From Aliivibrio salmonicida LFI1238 (lineage in GTDB: Bacteria > Pseudomonadota > Gammaproteobacteria > Enterobacterales > Vibrionaceae), in assembly GCF_000196495.1 (NCBI RefSeq), contig NC_011312.1, positions 682,001-746,000 of the forward strand: a DNA stretch of 64,000 bases. The letters are read 5' to 3'. The notes beneath the pieces are model-generated. The model saw only the letters and a program-made list of their open reading frames with translations. It ran no database searches and had not been told where the DNA came from. The position numbers and the translations under genes were made by a program. This document shows positions 44,134 through 53,184 of the stretch, piece after piece. Every line of letters begins with the position of its first letter. Position 1 is the stretch's first letter.

Positions 44134-45267
44134 ATGGCGGTAGAACTGAGTCATTTACGCGATAAGATTGATGCGGTTGATAAGCAAATGTTAGATCTTC
44201 TTGCTCAACGTTTACAATTAGTTGAACAAGTTGGTGAAGTAAAAAGTGCATATGGTTTGCCTATTTATGATCCAAGTCGAGAGGCAGCAATGTTGGCTTC
44301 AAGACGCGAAGAAGCTGAGAGAAAAGGCGTTCCGCCATCTCTTATTGAAGACATTCTTCGTCGTACAATGCGAGAATCTTACAGCAGTGAAAATGACTCA
44401 GGTTTTAAATGTTTAAGACCAGAACTTCGACCGATTGTTATTGTTGGAGGTAAAGGCCAACTTGGTGGTTTATTCGCAAAAATGTTTAAACTATCTGGTT
44501 ATGACGTGCGAATTCTTGGCAGTAAAGATTGGGATAACGCTGACGTTATTTTAGAAGGTGTGGGAATGGTTGTTGTTACTGTCCCTATTAATCTAACGAT
44601 TGATGTGATCGGTAAACTTTCAATGCTACCTGATGATTGTATTCTGTGTGATCTAACGTCAATAAAGCAAAAGCCGCTTGAAGCGATGATGAAAGTGCAT
44701 AAGGGTCCGGTTGTTGGCTTACATCCAATGTTCGGTCCAGATGTGCCTAGCCTCGCTAAACAGGTTATTGTAATGTGTGATGGGCGTGGTAAAGATGCTT
44801 ATTCTTGGCTAAAAGATCAGTTTGAAATTTGGGGGGCTATTGTTCGTGATATTTCTGCAAGTGAACACGATAAAGGCATGACGTTGATCCAAGCACTGCG
44901 TCACTTTACTTCTTTTGCTTATGGTCAGCATCTATCTAAAGAAAACCCTGATATTGAACAGTTACTTAATTTAAGCTCACCTATTTATCGTTTAGAGTTA
45001 CTGATGGTTGGACGATTGTTTGCTCAAGATCCAAATTTGTACGCGGATATTATTCTTTCTTCTGAAGAGAATATTGAAATGATAAAACGTTTCCATCAGC
45101 GTTTTGGTGATGCAATTTTATTATTAGAAAATCATAATCGTGTTGGATTTATTGAAAGCTTTGAAGAAGTTGAAACGTGGTTTGGTGATTACGCGGAGCA
45201 GTTTTTAGTTGAAAGCAAAGGCTTACTTCGACAGGCAAATGATTCGATACATCGAGAAAGAAACTAG
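44134..45267 (+). CDS. tyrA: Chorismate mutase / prephenate dehydrogenase (T-protein)
   Basis: Bifunctional enzyme making 4-hydroxyphenylpyruvate for tyrosine. Residues 1-~90 form the AroQ chorismate mutase (LRDKIDAVDKQMLDLLAQRLQLVEQVGEVK). The dehydrogenase follows with the NAD-binding loop IVIVGGKGQLGGLFAKMFKLSGYDV and GLHPMFGPDVPSLAKQ. The 377-residue length fits the family. It is cotranscribed with aroF and ends at a strong terminator. Confidence 0.96.
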   Translation: MAVELSHLRDKIDAVDKQMLDLLAQRLQLVEQVGEVKSAYGLPIYDPSREAAMLASRREEAERKGVPPSLIEDILRRTMRESYSSENDSGFKCLRPELRPIVIVGGKGQLGGLFAKMFKLSGYDVRILGSKDWDNADVILEGVGMVVVTVPINLTIDVIGKLSMLPDDCILCDLTSIKQKPLEAMMKVHKGPVVGLHPMFGPDVPSLAKQVIVMCDGRGKDAYSWLKDQFEIWGAIVRDISASEHDKGMTLIQALRHFTSFAYGQHLSKENPDIEQLLNLSSPIYRLELLMVGRLFAQDPNLYADIILSSEENIEMIKRFHQRFGDAILLLENHNRVGFIESFEEVETWFGDYAEQFLVESKGLLRQANDSIHRERN

Positions 45268-45273
45268 TTTAGT

Positions 45274-45303
45274 AAAAAAGGTGAGTATCTACTCACCTTT
45301 TTT
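45274..45303. terminator. Bidirectional terminator after tyrA
   Basis: AAAAGGTGAGTA pairs with TACTCACCTTTT around a 2-nt tip, with A and T tracts. It lies between convergent tyrA and the M23 peptidase gene. Confidence 0.9.
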
Positions 45304-45314
45304 AGCAGAATATA

Positions 45315-46328
45315 TTATTGGGTAAGTTGTTGATTATTTTTTTGTTCCGCTTTTACCGTATTAATCGCTTCAACTTGTTCTATTGTCGGCTTTTGAGTGA
45401 GCTTTAATTGCAGTTTAACCACATTACTAATGACATTTACTAAAGGTGTCCATTTCACGCTACGTTCTTTTTCGAACAAACTATCAAACTTCTCAGGCGT
45501 CCAATCAATGAATGATCTAGGATTCAATACTCTGCCTAGAAAACGAACTTCATAGTGTAAGTGAGGGCCGGTCGAATTTCCTGAATTACCACAAGTTGCA
45601 ATCAAGTCTCCTTTTTTTACAAATTGTCCTGATCGTACTTTAAATTTTTGCAGGTGAGCGTACATGGTCATAAAGCCAAAAGAATGCTGAACTTTTAATA
45701 AATTACCATAACCTTTGTTACTTCCACGCGCGAGTTCTATTACACCATCGGCTGGGGCGTATATTTCTGTTCCTCGTTTACACGTTAGATCTAGACCTAA
45801 ATGACGTTGTCGTTTTCCTGAAATAGGGTTAGTTCTTCGTCCAAAACTGGATGATTCACGTGTATAGTTAAGAGGGGTATCATTAGGAATAAGGCGAAAC
45901 ATTGTCGCTCTTACTGCTGAGTCTATCGCGGCAACATCTAATCGTTGCTCAAGTGTTTTTTCTGCTAATAACGAGTCATCTTCAGATAACTCTTGTAATC
46001 CAAGAACTGATTCGACATCTTCAATACGCTGACTTATTACTAAAAGCTCATCTTCTTTAGTTTCTAGTTGCTGAGTTAACTCGTGATTATTGCTGTTATT
46101 GTCAATAATTAGCTTATTTAGGCCCTTATTTTGCTCTTGCAAGTGGGTGATAGCTAGTTTGGATAATTGTTGTTGTTGGTAGAAATAATGAAGACCAAAA
46201 CAAGTAAACACAAAAGAGCTTATCCCTAATAACAAAGATAAAATCACCATGTTTTTCCGTTTAGGAGAAAGAGCGAAAAAACGCGTACCTTTGTTATGAG
46301 AGACTGAAATTCGGATTTTATCAGGCAT
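45315..46328 (-). CDS. M23 family peptidoglycan endopeptidase with coiled coil
   Basis: A 337-residue membrane-anchored protein. A basic cytoplasmic N-terminus is followed by one membrane segment (residues ~27-49), a periplasmic coiled coil (~50-125) and a LytM/M23 domain. All zinc and catalytic positions are present: H176-LGL-D180, His225 in YAHL, and H256-L-H258. An active murein endopeptidase is therefore predicted, rather than a degenerate EnvC/NlpD-type activator. The Q-rich end (VKAEQKNNQQLTQ) has no known meaning. It is in the same direction as plzA, 22 bp downstream of it. Confidence 0.85.
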   Translation of the reverse strand: MPDKIRISVSHNKGTRFFALSPKRKNMVILSLLLGISSFVFTCFGLHYFYQQQQLSKLAITHLQEQNKGLNKLIIDNNSNNHELTQQLETKEDELLVISQRIEDVESVLGLQELSEDDSLLAEKTLEQRLDVAAIDSAVRATMFRLIPNDTPLNYTRESSSFGRRTNPISGKRQRHLGLDLTCKRGTEIYAPADGVIELARGSNKGYGNLLKVQHSFGFMTMYAHLQKFKVRSGQFVKKGDLIATCGNSGNSTGPHLHYEVRFLGRVLNPRSFIDWTPEKFDSLFEKERSVKWTPLVNVISNVVKLQLKLTQKPTIEQVEAINTVKAEQKNNQQLTQ

Positions 46329-46350
46329 AAAGTAATAATTGTCTTTTGGG

Positions 46351-46716
46351 TTAGTTTGGTTCGGTTAGCTCTGATAATTGGCGCAATAATAGTTCATCAT
46401 TACCCACATTAAGTTCGATCAGGCGTTTAAGGTGGCTAATACTATCAATATCTATGTGGCTAATACAGAGTCTTAGCATATTATTTGTTTTTTGAATGAT
46501 TTCACATTCTGCAATTATATGTATATCACTGTCATTAAGGGTGAAGTGTGCGATTACTTGGTTATTTAGCTCAATTTCGCAGTGGTCACTCAATTGGATT
46601 AATAAGCCATGGAGGGATAAATCAATAAGAGACCCTTTCCATTGCTGAATTTCTTGTATTAACGTGATACTTGATTGGTATACAACTCGTGAAAATTTAC
46701 GTCGTTCAATCATCAT
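46351..46716 (-). CDS. plzA: Small PilZ-domain protein (PlzA-like)
   Basis: A 121-residue single-domain PilZ protein. The cyclic-di-GMP binding motifs are intact: R6-KFS-R10 and D32-LSLHG-37. The position next to aroF-tyrA equals V. cholerae VC0697 (PlzA). There is no output domain, so it must act through a partner. The adjacent M23 peptidase is probably cotranscribed (22 bp apart), an association that invites but does not prove a functional link. Confidence 0.85.
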   Translation of the reverse strand: MMIERRKFSRVVYQSSITLIQEIQQWKGSLIDLSLHGLLIQLSDHCEIELNNQVIAHFTLNDSDIHIIAECEIIQKTNNMLRLCISHIDIDSISHLKRLIELNVGNDELLLRQLSELTEPN

Positions 46717-46774
46717 TTTTCCTTCTTTGGTCGTATTTTATTTAAGTATGATATCTGTTTGTTTTTTAATTTAT

Positions 46775-46798
46775 TAAAAAGGCCGCAAGAATGCGGCC
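46775..46798 (-). terminator. ettA terminator
   Basis: GGCCGCA pairs perfectly with TGCGGCC around a 4-nt loop, followed on the minus strand by T5. Confidence 0.88.
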
Positions 46799-46826
46799 CT
46801 GATGATAAATATCAATAAGACTATAA

Positions 46827-48490
46827 TTACTTAGTCATACGTTTATATTTAATGCGGTGAGGTTCAGCCGCTTGAGCACCTAACGTTTTCTTCAACCACT
46901 CGCTGTATTCAGTGTAGTTACCTTCAAAGAAGCTAACTTGGCCTTCATCACGGTAATCGAGAATATGTGTTGCAATACGGTCTAAGAACCAACGGTCATG
47001 CGAGATAACCATGGCACACCCTGGAAACTCAAGAAGTGCTTCTTCAAGTGCTCGTAGTGTTTCAACATCCAAGTCATTGGTTGGTTCATCGAGTAACAGT
47101 ACGTTGCCGCCTGTTTTTAATAATTTAGCTAAATGAACACGGTTCCGTTCACCACCAGAGAGATCACCAATGATTTTTTGTTGATCATTTCCACGGAAGT
47201 TAAAGCGAGAACAGTATGCTCGTGCTGGAATTTCATAATTATTGATCTTGATGATCTCTGCACCTTCAGAGATTTCTTGGAAAACCGTTTTTGTATTGTC
47301 CATGCTATCACGGAACTGATCAACAGAAGCAAGCTTAACTGTCTCGCCCAATACAATAGAACCTGAATCAGCTTCTTCGGCACCACTTAGCATTTTAAAT
47401 AGTGTTGATTTACCTGCACCATTAGCGCCGATAATACCGACGATAGCGCCTTTAGGCATACTGAATGACAAGTTATCAATTAATACACGATCCCCAAACG
47501 ATTTCGTTAGGTTAGTCACTTCAAGAACTTTATCACCTAAGCGTTCACCTGGTGGGATAAACAGTTCGTTGGTTTCATTACGTTTTTGATGATCTGTATT
47601 TTGAAGTTCTTCAAAGCGAGCCATACGAGCTTTTGATTTAGCTTGGCGGCCTTTAGGGTTTTGACGAACCCATTCAAGCTCTTTTTCTATCGTTTTTTGA
47701 CGAGCGTTTTCTTTCGATGATTCTTGTTTTAGACGTTCATCTTTTTGCTCTAGCCAAGACGAATAGTTACCTTCCCATGGGATACCTTCGCCACGGTCAA
47801 GTTCTAAGATCCAACCTGCAGCGTTATCTAAGAAATAACGGTCATGGGTAATGGCCACAACAGTACCTGAGTACTCAACAAGGAAATGCTCAAGCCAAGC
47901 AACAGATTCAGCATCAAGGTGGTTGGTTCATCAAGAAGAAGCATGTCTGGTTTTTCAAGCAATAGACGACAAATCGCAACACGACGACGTTCACCACCTG
48001 ATAAAAACTCTATCTTTGCATCCCATTCCGGAAGGCGTAGTGCATTCGCTGCACGCTCTAAAGCATTTTCAAGATTATGCCCATCTTTTGCTTGAATTAG
48101 AGCTTCAAGTTCACCTTGTTCTTTTGCTAGGGCATCAAAATCAGCATCTTCTTCTGCGTAAGCTGCATACACGGCATCTAATCGAGTGAGTGCACCTGCT
48201 ACATCAGATACGGCTTCTTCAACAATTTCACGAACTGTTTTTGATTCATCTAAAACGGGTTCTTGTGGTAGATAGCCAATTTTCAATCCACTTTGTGGAC
48301 GAGCTTCACCATCAATGTCGGTATCAAGACCAGCCATAATGCGAAGTAGTGTTGATTTACCTGACCCATTTAGGCCAAGAACACCGATTTTTGCACCAGG
48401 GAAGAAGCTAAGAGAAATGTCTTTCAGGATTTGTCTTTTTGGAGGAACAATTTTGCTCACTCGTGACATTGTATATACGTATTCGGCCAT
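46827..48490 (-). pseudogene. ettA: Energy-dependent translational throttle EttA, frameshifted
   Basis: ABC-F ATPase that binds the ribosomal E site and restrains translation when ADP is high. From ATG 48490 the first frame encodes Walker A GLNGSGKST, LSGGERRRV and Walker B MLLLDEPT of domain 1, then fails: PTNHLDAESVAW is replaced by PTTLMLNLL. The second frame resumes with the domain-1 His switch ITHDRYFLDN, the linker arm and a complete second ABC domain to KRIKYKRMTK. On the plus strand GGTT is present twice at 47921-47928 where conservation needs three. Adding 4 bp gives 1668 bp, exactly 555 codons plus stop, the E. coli length. The first fragment runs into a stop near 47828. Confidence 0.9.
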
Positions 48491-48659
48491 AATCACTTAT
48501 TAGAGTAGGTTAATGAAAATATTATTTTACTATTTATGATACATAGTTTAACACTCATTCTTGTCGTTACTAGGGTAATATAAGTAAACTAAAAGAAGAA
48601 TTAGAGAGTTATTTACTCTGTCTTATATCAGTATGCTGATGCAAAAGGTTGGAAGTTAG

Positions 48660-50609
48660 GTGTTTAAAAAATCAATGAAATATAGCGGACATAAATTAGG
48701 GATGATGGCGGCGTTATGTATTGGTATGAGTGTGCATACTGCTGAAGCGTTATCAATTGATGAATCACGAGTTCAATATCAAGAAGCAAAAGATTTACTC
48801 ACTGAAAAAAAATTCGATGAATATAAGAAAGTTAGAGCTTCACTGGATGATTATCCACTCGCTCCTTATTTAGACTATCGTGAGCTGAAAATGGATTTAC
48901 AGGCCAAAACTCCCGATGACATTCGACTGTTTAGACACGCTCATCAAACACTCGCCATTGGTAATTCATTAGATTATCAATACTTAGTTATTCTTGGTCT
49001 TAATGAGCGTTGGGCTGATTTTGTTGATTATTTTCCACAAGAACCGAGCAGTACAAATTTACAATGCTATTACTACCAAGCAAAAAATAAGTTGGGCGAT
49101 AAAAAAACAGCGTGGAAAGGCGCTGAAAAATTGTGGTTAACGGGCAGTTCGGTTACTTATGAATGTGATGATTTATTTAGTGCTTGGAGTGACGCAGGAA
49201 AACTGACGGATGAACTGATTATTGAGCGTATGTTGTTAGTATATAAAGCTCGAAATAATAATTTGTTTTCTTATTTAGAAAAAATGTTGTCTTCAGAGAA
49301 AGCAAAAATACAGGCAAAGCATATTGTTGAGTTATTTAATGAACCTGATTCGTTAAATGAGTACTCTGCAAAAAATGAAGCCACTGAATTTACTAAGCAA
49401 CTAACGCTTATTTCTATAGAAAGAGAAGCAAGAAAAAACCCTAAAAAAGCGATTGAAATGTTGCCTGAATTAGTGAAAAAGCAACAATTCAGTTCAGATG
49501 AACATATTGCGATAAAGAAACGAATAGTCAGTAGCATCATGTCTACAGATTCGGCTTCTTTAGCTGCTTGGCGTGATACTGAGTTAGAAACAAATCCAGA
49601 AGATTCATTTGTAGAGCGACGAATTAGGGTTGCAATAAGAGCCGCTGATTGGAATGACGTTAGTAAATGGATCGGTTATTTAACACCAAGTGCAAAAAAA
49701 TCGTTACGTTGGCAGTTTTGGATTGCTCGTATAGAAAGCGAAGAGGGAAAACAATCAGCCGCTGATGCTCGCCTCAAAAAGCTACTTGGTCAGCGTGATT
49801 TTTATAGTGTTGCGGCTGCGAATATTTTAGGTGAACCGATTCAATATTCTATGGATAAAGCATCAAAGAATACTAAAGCCGTCGCCGGAAAGTATAAAAA
49901 TGAATTAAATCGAATTAAAGAACTTATTGCGATTGATGAAATCTCAACAGCCAAAAGTGAGTGGGAATATTTATTAGTCCGCTCTTCTAAAAAAGAAGTA
50001 AAGGAGTTAGCAAGCTATGCTGCTCAGCACCGTTGGCATCACTTTACAGTGCTTGCAACCATTAAAGGGAAGATGTGGGGTTACTTAAGTTTACGATTTC
50101 CTATTGCTCATCAGTGGTGGTTTGGGCATTACAGTAAAGAGTTGGGTTTAGATAAAATAACGCTTATGTCTTTGTCTCGCCAAGAAAGTGCGTTATACGC
50201 AGAAGCTCAATCTCCGGTTGGGGCGCGAGGATTAATGCAAATTATGCCAGCGACGGCAAAATATACAGCAAAGAAAATTGATTATGATAAATATGAGGGT
50301 GTGAGTAGCCTTAATAATGTGGATGTGAATATACACATTGGTTCTAATTATCTAAAAGGATTGTTAGATGATTATGATGGAAATCGAATTTTTGCTTTAG
50401 CGGGATATAATGCAGGACCTCATCGAGTTAAGCGTTGGAGAGCGGTATCTAATGAGAAATTAGATGCCTATGCCTTTATTGAAGCGATTCCTTTTAAAGA
50501 AACAAGAGGTTATGTACAAAACATTTTAATGTTTGAAACGTATTACCGTAGCTTACTTGGGGAGAAAGGCCCTTTCTTATCTGTTAAAGAGCTTAATTTA
50601 GAGTATTAA
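48660..50609 (+). CDS. slt: Soluble lytic murein transglycosylase
   Basis: Periplasmic enzyme that cleaves peptidoglycan with formation of 1,6-anhydro ends. The 649-residue product begins with a signal peptide (MFKKSMKYSGHKLGMMAALCIGMSVHTAEA), followed by the large helical superhelix domain and the C-terminal SLT domain: LSRQESALYAEAQSPVGARGLMQIMPATA with catalytic Glu509, then ALAGYNAGPHRVKRW. The start is GTG at 48660 with GGAAG four bases upstream; ATG 48675 lacks a ribosome site. The order ettA / slt-trpR-yjjX equals E. coli. Confidence 0.94.
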   Translation: MFKKSMKYSGHKLGMMAALCIGMSVHTAEALSIDESRVQYQEAKDLLTEKKFDEYKKVRASLDDYPLAPYLDYRELKMDLQAKTPDDIRLFRHAHQTLAIGNSLDYQYLVILGLNERWADFVDYFPQEPSSTNLQCYYYQAKNKLGDKKTAWKGAEKLWLTGSSVTYECDDLFSAWSDAGKLTDELIIERMLLVYKARNNNLFSYLEKMLSSEKAKIQAKHIVELFNEPDSLNEYSAKNEATEFTKQLTLISIEREARKNPKKAIEMLPELVKKQQFSSDEHIAIKKRIVSSIMSTDSASLAAWRDTELETNPEDSFVERRIRVAIRAADWNDVSKWIGYLTPSAKKSLRWQFWIARIESEEGKQSAADARLKKLLGQRDFYSVAAANILGEPIQYSMDKASKNTKAVAGKYKNELNRIKELIAIDEISTAKSEWEYLLVRSSKKEVKELASYAAQHRWHHFTVLATIKGKMWGYLSLRFPIAHQWWFGHYSKELGLDKITLMSLSRQESALYAEAQSPVGARGLMQIMPATAKYTAKKIDYDKYEGVSSLNNVDVNIHIGSNYLKGLLDDYDGNRIFALAGYNAGPHRVKRWRAVSNEKLDAYAFIEAIPFKETRGYVQNILMFETYYRSLLGEKGPFLSVKELNLEY

Positions 50610-50632
50610 TTTTTTTAGATTAATTATAGAGT

Positions 50633-50660
50633 AGGGGACTTTAGAGTCCCCTTTCTTTTA
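50633..50660 (+). terminator. Terminator between slt and trpR
   Basis: AGGGGACT pairs perfectly with AGTCCCCT around TTAG, followed by TTCTTTT. The T-tract is interrupted, so read-through into trpR is possible. Confidence 0.7.
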
Positions 50661-50679
50661 TCATTATATTGAGGATTGT

Positions 50680-51006
50680 ATGTCTGGTTCAGCCAAATAT
50701 TCAGATTGGTCGCAAGTTATGGCATTGATAGCAAATGCAGCAGAGCAAAATAAACATCAATCTTTATTAACGATGCTGATGACACCTGATGAGCGTGAAG
50801 CATTAATGGCTCGCGTTAACATATGTCATGAACTCTTGCAGGGTGATTTAAGTCAAAGACAAATAAGTCAGCTACTTGGTGTCGGGGTTGCAACGATTAC
50901 ACGAGGTTCAAATGAATTAAAAAGCCATACTGATGATGAAAAAGCATGGCTAATGGAAGTTCTTGAAGTGAGTGCTAAAAGCGATCAGGGTGCAAGAAAG
51001 GAATAA
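50680..51006 (+). CDS. trpR: Trp operon repressor
   Basis: Tryptophan-dependent DNA-binding repressor of trp and related operons. The 108-residue product shows the TrpR core: LLTMLMTPDEREALMARVNICHELLQGDLSQRQISQLLGVGVATITRGSNELK, the last part being the helix-turn-helix. TTGAGGA precedes the ATG. No clear TrpR operator is visible upstream. The last 32 bp overlap the convergent yjjX gene. Confidence 0.95.
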   Translation: MSGSAKYSDWSQVMALIANAAEQNKHQSLLTMLMTPDEREALMARVNICHELLQGDLSQRQISQLLGVGVATITRGSNELKSHTDDEKAWLMEVLEVSAKSDQGARKE

Positions 51007-51487
51007 GTGCGAGAATTAACGCTTGCTGATAAACAGAACTTCTAGTCAATAGATTGTTTGTTAGCAAGCCAATAGCGCCACCTTTTTGCTTTATATTATC
51101 AGTATTGAATTGTTCATCCATTACCTCTCCAAGCTCCTTACCTGCACTTACCGCAACAATTATGGCTGGGGGGAGTGGTAAACTAGAAGAACGTGATTCT
51201 CCTATCTTTTTACCATTATCTACAATTATCCATGCAAACGTGGATGACTCTTCTATACCTGCTTCAAGCCCTACATAATATCTATTATTAGGATGTTGTT
51301 GCTTAGCATTATTGATTCGATTGATTGCCCCTTGTTTGGTTTCAGTGCAGCTCATCGGTTGATCTGGAACATTACTGCTGACGGATACGCCTTCAAAAGA
51401 GAAAGTGGTATCAGGAAAAACTAAAGTAAATGCCGCTTTTACTGCATTTATTTTTGCGGGGTTCAAAGAGGCAATAATCACATTCAT
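50975..51487 (-). CDS. yjjX: Inosine/xanthosine triphosphatase
   Basis: House-cleaning NTPase that removes ITP and XTP from nucleotide pools. The product, 170 residues from MNVIIASLNPAKINAVKAAF, contains YYVGLEAGIEESSTFAWIIV, ESRSSSLPLPPAI and GAIGLLTNNLLTRSSVYQQALILALIPF, matching E. coli YjjX. I prefer ATG 51487, which has GGATG upstream; ATG 51496 would add three residues. It lies about 15 bp downstream of pheA on the same strand and overlaps the 3' end of trpR. Confidence 0.92.
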   Translation of the reverse strand: MNVIIASLNPAKINAVKAAFTLVFPDTTFSFEGVSVSSNVPDQPMSCTETKQGAINRINNAKQQHPNNRYYVGLEAGIEESSTFAWIIVDNGKKIGESRSSSLPLPPAIIVAVSAGKELGEVMDEQFNTDNIKQKGGAIGLLTNNLLTRSSVYQQALILALIPFLHPDRF

Positions 51488-51503
51488 TTTCTGCATCCAA
51501 TTA

Positions 51504-52679
51504 TTAAGTTAAAGGGATAGTTGTCGGAGTTACATTCTCTATTGGATAGCAACCAAGAACTTTTAAATATTGTGTAATTGACGTTAGTTCTTCAATGGCT
51601 GAATTCATTGCATCTGATTTTAAATGGGCTTCTAAATCAATATAAAACATTTCTTCCCACGGATTCCCCATGATAGGACGAGACTCTAATTTCGTCATAT
51701 TAATACCGTATTTTCTTAGAACAAGTAAAGATTCAACAAGTGAGCCTGCATCTTGTGAAGTAGACATAATTAATGTCGTTTTCGCTGGTATTTGTTCCGA
51801 AACATCAACCGGTTTTCTTGCCACAACAATGAATCGAGTTTGATTTTCGGTTTGATTTGAGATGTTAGTAATGAGTTGTTGTAAGCTATATAATTTACCA
51901 CTGTCGGAGTTTCCGATAGCAGCAACCGTCGGTGAATTAATATCTTTGACCATAATCATGGCATCAGCAGTGCTTGAGCAAGAAATGAGTTCTACGTTAT
52001 CTAAACGATTTAGAAACTCACTACATTGCTGATGTGGTTGAGGGTGTGAGTAGAGTGTTGTTATTTGCTCTAACGACGTTTCAGAAGTCGTTAGCAAGCA
52101 ATGGTCTATTTTTTGAGTTAACTCACCAACGATGTATAAACTGGTATGTTGCAGTAGGTCATAGACCTCGTTAATTGAGCCTGAGCTCGTATTCTCAATT
52201 GGTAATACTCCGTAATCAGCGTGGCCTGATTCAACAGTCTTAATGACTTCCCTAAAGTTTTCACAACCTAATTCAGCTAATTCAGTATTTTTCTTACTAA
52301 AATAACGACGACTAGCTAGGTTTGAATAAGATCCTTTAGAACCAAGATAGGCAACCCTGGCTATCGGCTTTCGACTTAATTCTGGATTGGCTAAATTTTG
52401 GAAGTATTCTTGTTGCAGTAAGACGGAATCTTCAATAATGGTATGAAAAATTTGAGTTATATAATGCGCATCTAAATCGAATGCTTTGCCATTTTTAATT
52501 AATTTTACCAATAATTGCTGTTCGCGTTTTGAATCACGCACAGGCTTTGAAGTTTGAACTTTGCTTTTTGCTACTTTTAGACTGAGTTTACGACGTTCAG
52601 AAAATAGCTTTAATAATTCATTATCAAGATCATTAAGGCGTAAACGTATATCGTCAAGGGAATAGTGAGTGTCAGTCAT
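51504..52679 (-). CDS. pheA: Chorismate mutase / prephenate dehydratase (P-protein)
   Basis: Bifunctional enzyme making phenylpyruvate for phenylalanine. Residues ~1-95 form the chorismate mutase (DDIRLRLNDLDNELLKLFSERRKLSLKVAKSK). The dehydratase follows (VAYLGSKGSYSNLASRRYF, GVLPIENTSSGSINEVYDLL, TRFIVVARKPV), then an ACT domain for phenylalanine feedback, with the ESRPIMGNPWEEMFYIDLEAH motif. It is 391 residues, normal length. The short leader has room for neither a phenylalanine-rich leader peptide nor a separate attenuator, unlike E. coli pheLA. Confidence 0.95.
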   Translation of the reverse strand: MTDTHYSLDDIRLRLNDLDNELLKLFSERRKLSLKVAKSKVQTSKPVRDSKREQQLLVKLIKNGKAFDLDAHYITQIFHTIIEDSVLLQQEYFQNLANPELSRKPIARVAYLGSKGSYSNLASRRYFSKKNTELAELGCENFREVIKTVESGHADYGVLPIENTSSGSINEVYDLLQHTSLYIVGELTQKIDHCLLTTSETSLEQITTLYSHPQPHQQCSEFLNRLDNVELISCSSTADAMIMVKDINSPTVAAIGNSDSGKLYSLQQLITNISNQTENQTRFIVVARKPVDVSEQIPAKTTLIMSTSQDAGSLVESLLVLRKYGINMTKLESRPIMGNPWEEMFYIDLEAHLKSDAMNSAIEELTSITQYLKVLGCYPIENVTPTTIPLT

Positions 52680-52713
52680 GGATAAGCAAACCTAGTAAAT
52701 TAAGAGTTAATTC

Positions 52714-52743
52714 ACAATAAAGGAAGAGGTAAGTTTGCGTCAA
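52714..52743 (-). promoter_or_regulatory. Candidate pheA promoter
   Basis: Minus-strand TTGACG, an 18-bp spacer and TATTGT lie between the raiA terminator and pheA, giving a start about 30 bp before the start codon. Confidence 0.5.
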
Positions 52744-52744
52744 G

Positions 52745-52774
52745 AAAAAACAGCGCTCAAATGAGCGCTGTTTC
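52745..52774 (-). terminator. raiA terminator
   Basis: AAACAGCGCTCA pairs with TGAGCGCTGTTT around a short loop, followed on the minus strand by T6. It separates raiA from pheA. Confidence 0.9.
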
Positions 52775-52791
52775 AGAAAACGTGGAGTTGA

Positions 52792-53154
52792 CTATTGTTC
52801 ATATTCGTCTTCTAGTTCAACTTCTGGCTCTTCTACTACAGGAGCCTGAGCATGAGTCGCTCGACGAGCTTCGCTTTTATGTTGTAGCTTATCTAGTTGG
52901 CGTTCTAGTTTTTGGTACATCTCTCTAATTGTACCAAATAGGTCTTCTTGCTCAGCTGAGGCTGCAACTTTACCACCTGCAATTGTTACGTATGCTTCTA
53001 CCTTGTGCTTACCATTTGAGCGTTTTGTTACGCTAGCATGACGTCCAATAATATCGAGATGTCTTTTTTCTTCTAATTTTTTAAATTTCCCTTCAATACG
53101 TTCACGGATGCCAGGAGTGATGTCGATGTTGTTGCCTGTAATTTCTACTTTCAT
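52792..53154 (-). CDS. raiA: Ribosome-associated inhibitor RaiA (YfiA/HPF family)
   Basis: Binds the 30S decoding region to silence ribosomes in stationary phase or cold. The 120-residue product starts MKVEITGNNIDITPGIRERIEGKFKKLE and ends in an acidic tail (VVEEPEVELEDEYEQ), similar to the C-terminal extension that makes E. coli RaiA block 100S dimer formation. ATG 53154 follows a GAGAGGAAA site; a longer frame to 53211 is not conserved. The neighbours pheA and bamD match E. coli yfiA. A CRP site sits upstream. Confidence 0.92.
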   Translation of the reverse strand: MKVEITGNNIDITPGIRERIEGKFKKLEEKRHLDIIGRHASVTKRSNGKHKVEAYVTIAGGKVAASAEQEDLFGTIREMYQKLERQLDKLQHKSEARRATHAQAPVVEEPEVELEDEYEQ

Positions 53155-53184
53155 ATGATTTTCCTCTCGTTGCCCCGTTTGGCA

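Noticed and set aside
47915..47932. Programmed ribosomal frameshift in ettA
   Set aside because: There is no slippery A/T heptamer at the site; the message reads CCAACCACC. Loss of a 4-bp repeat unit fits the length exactly.
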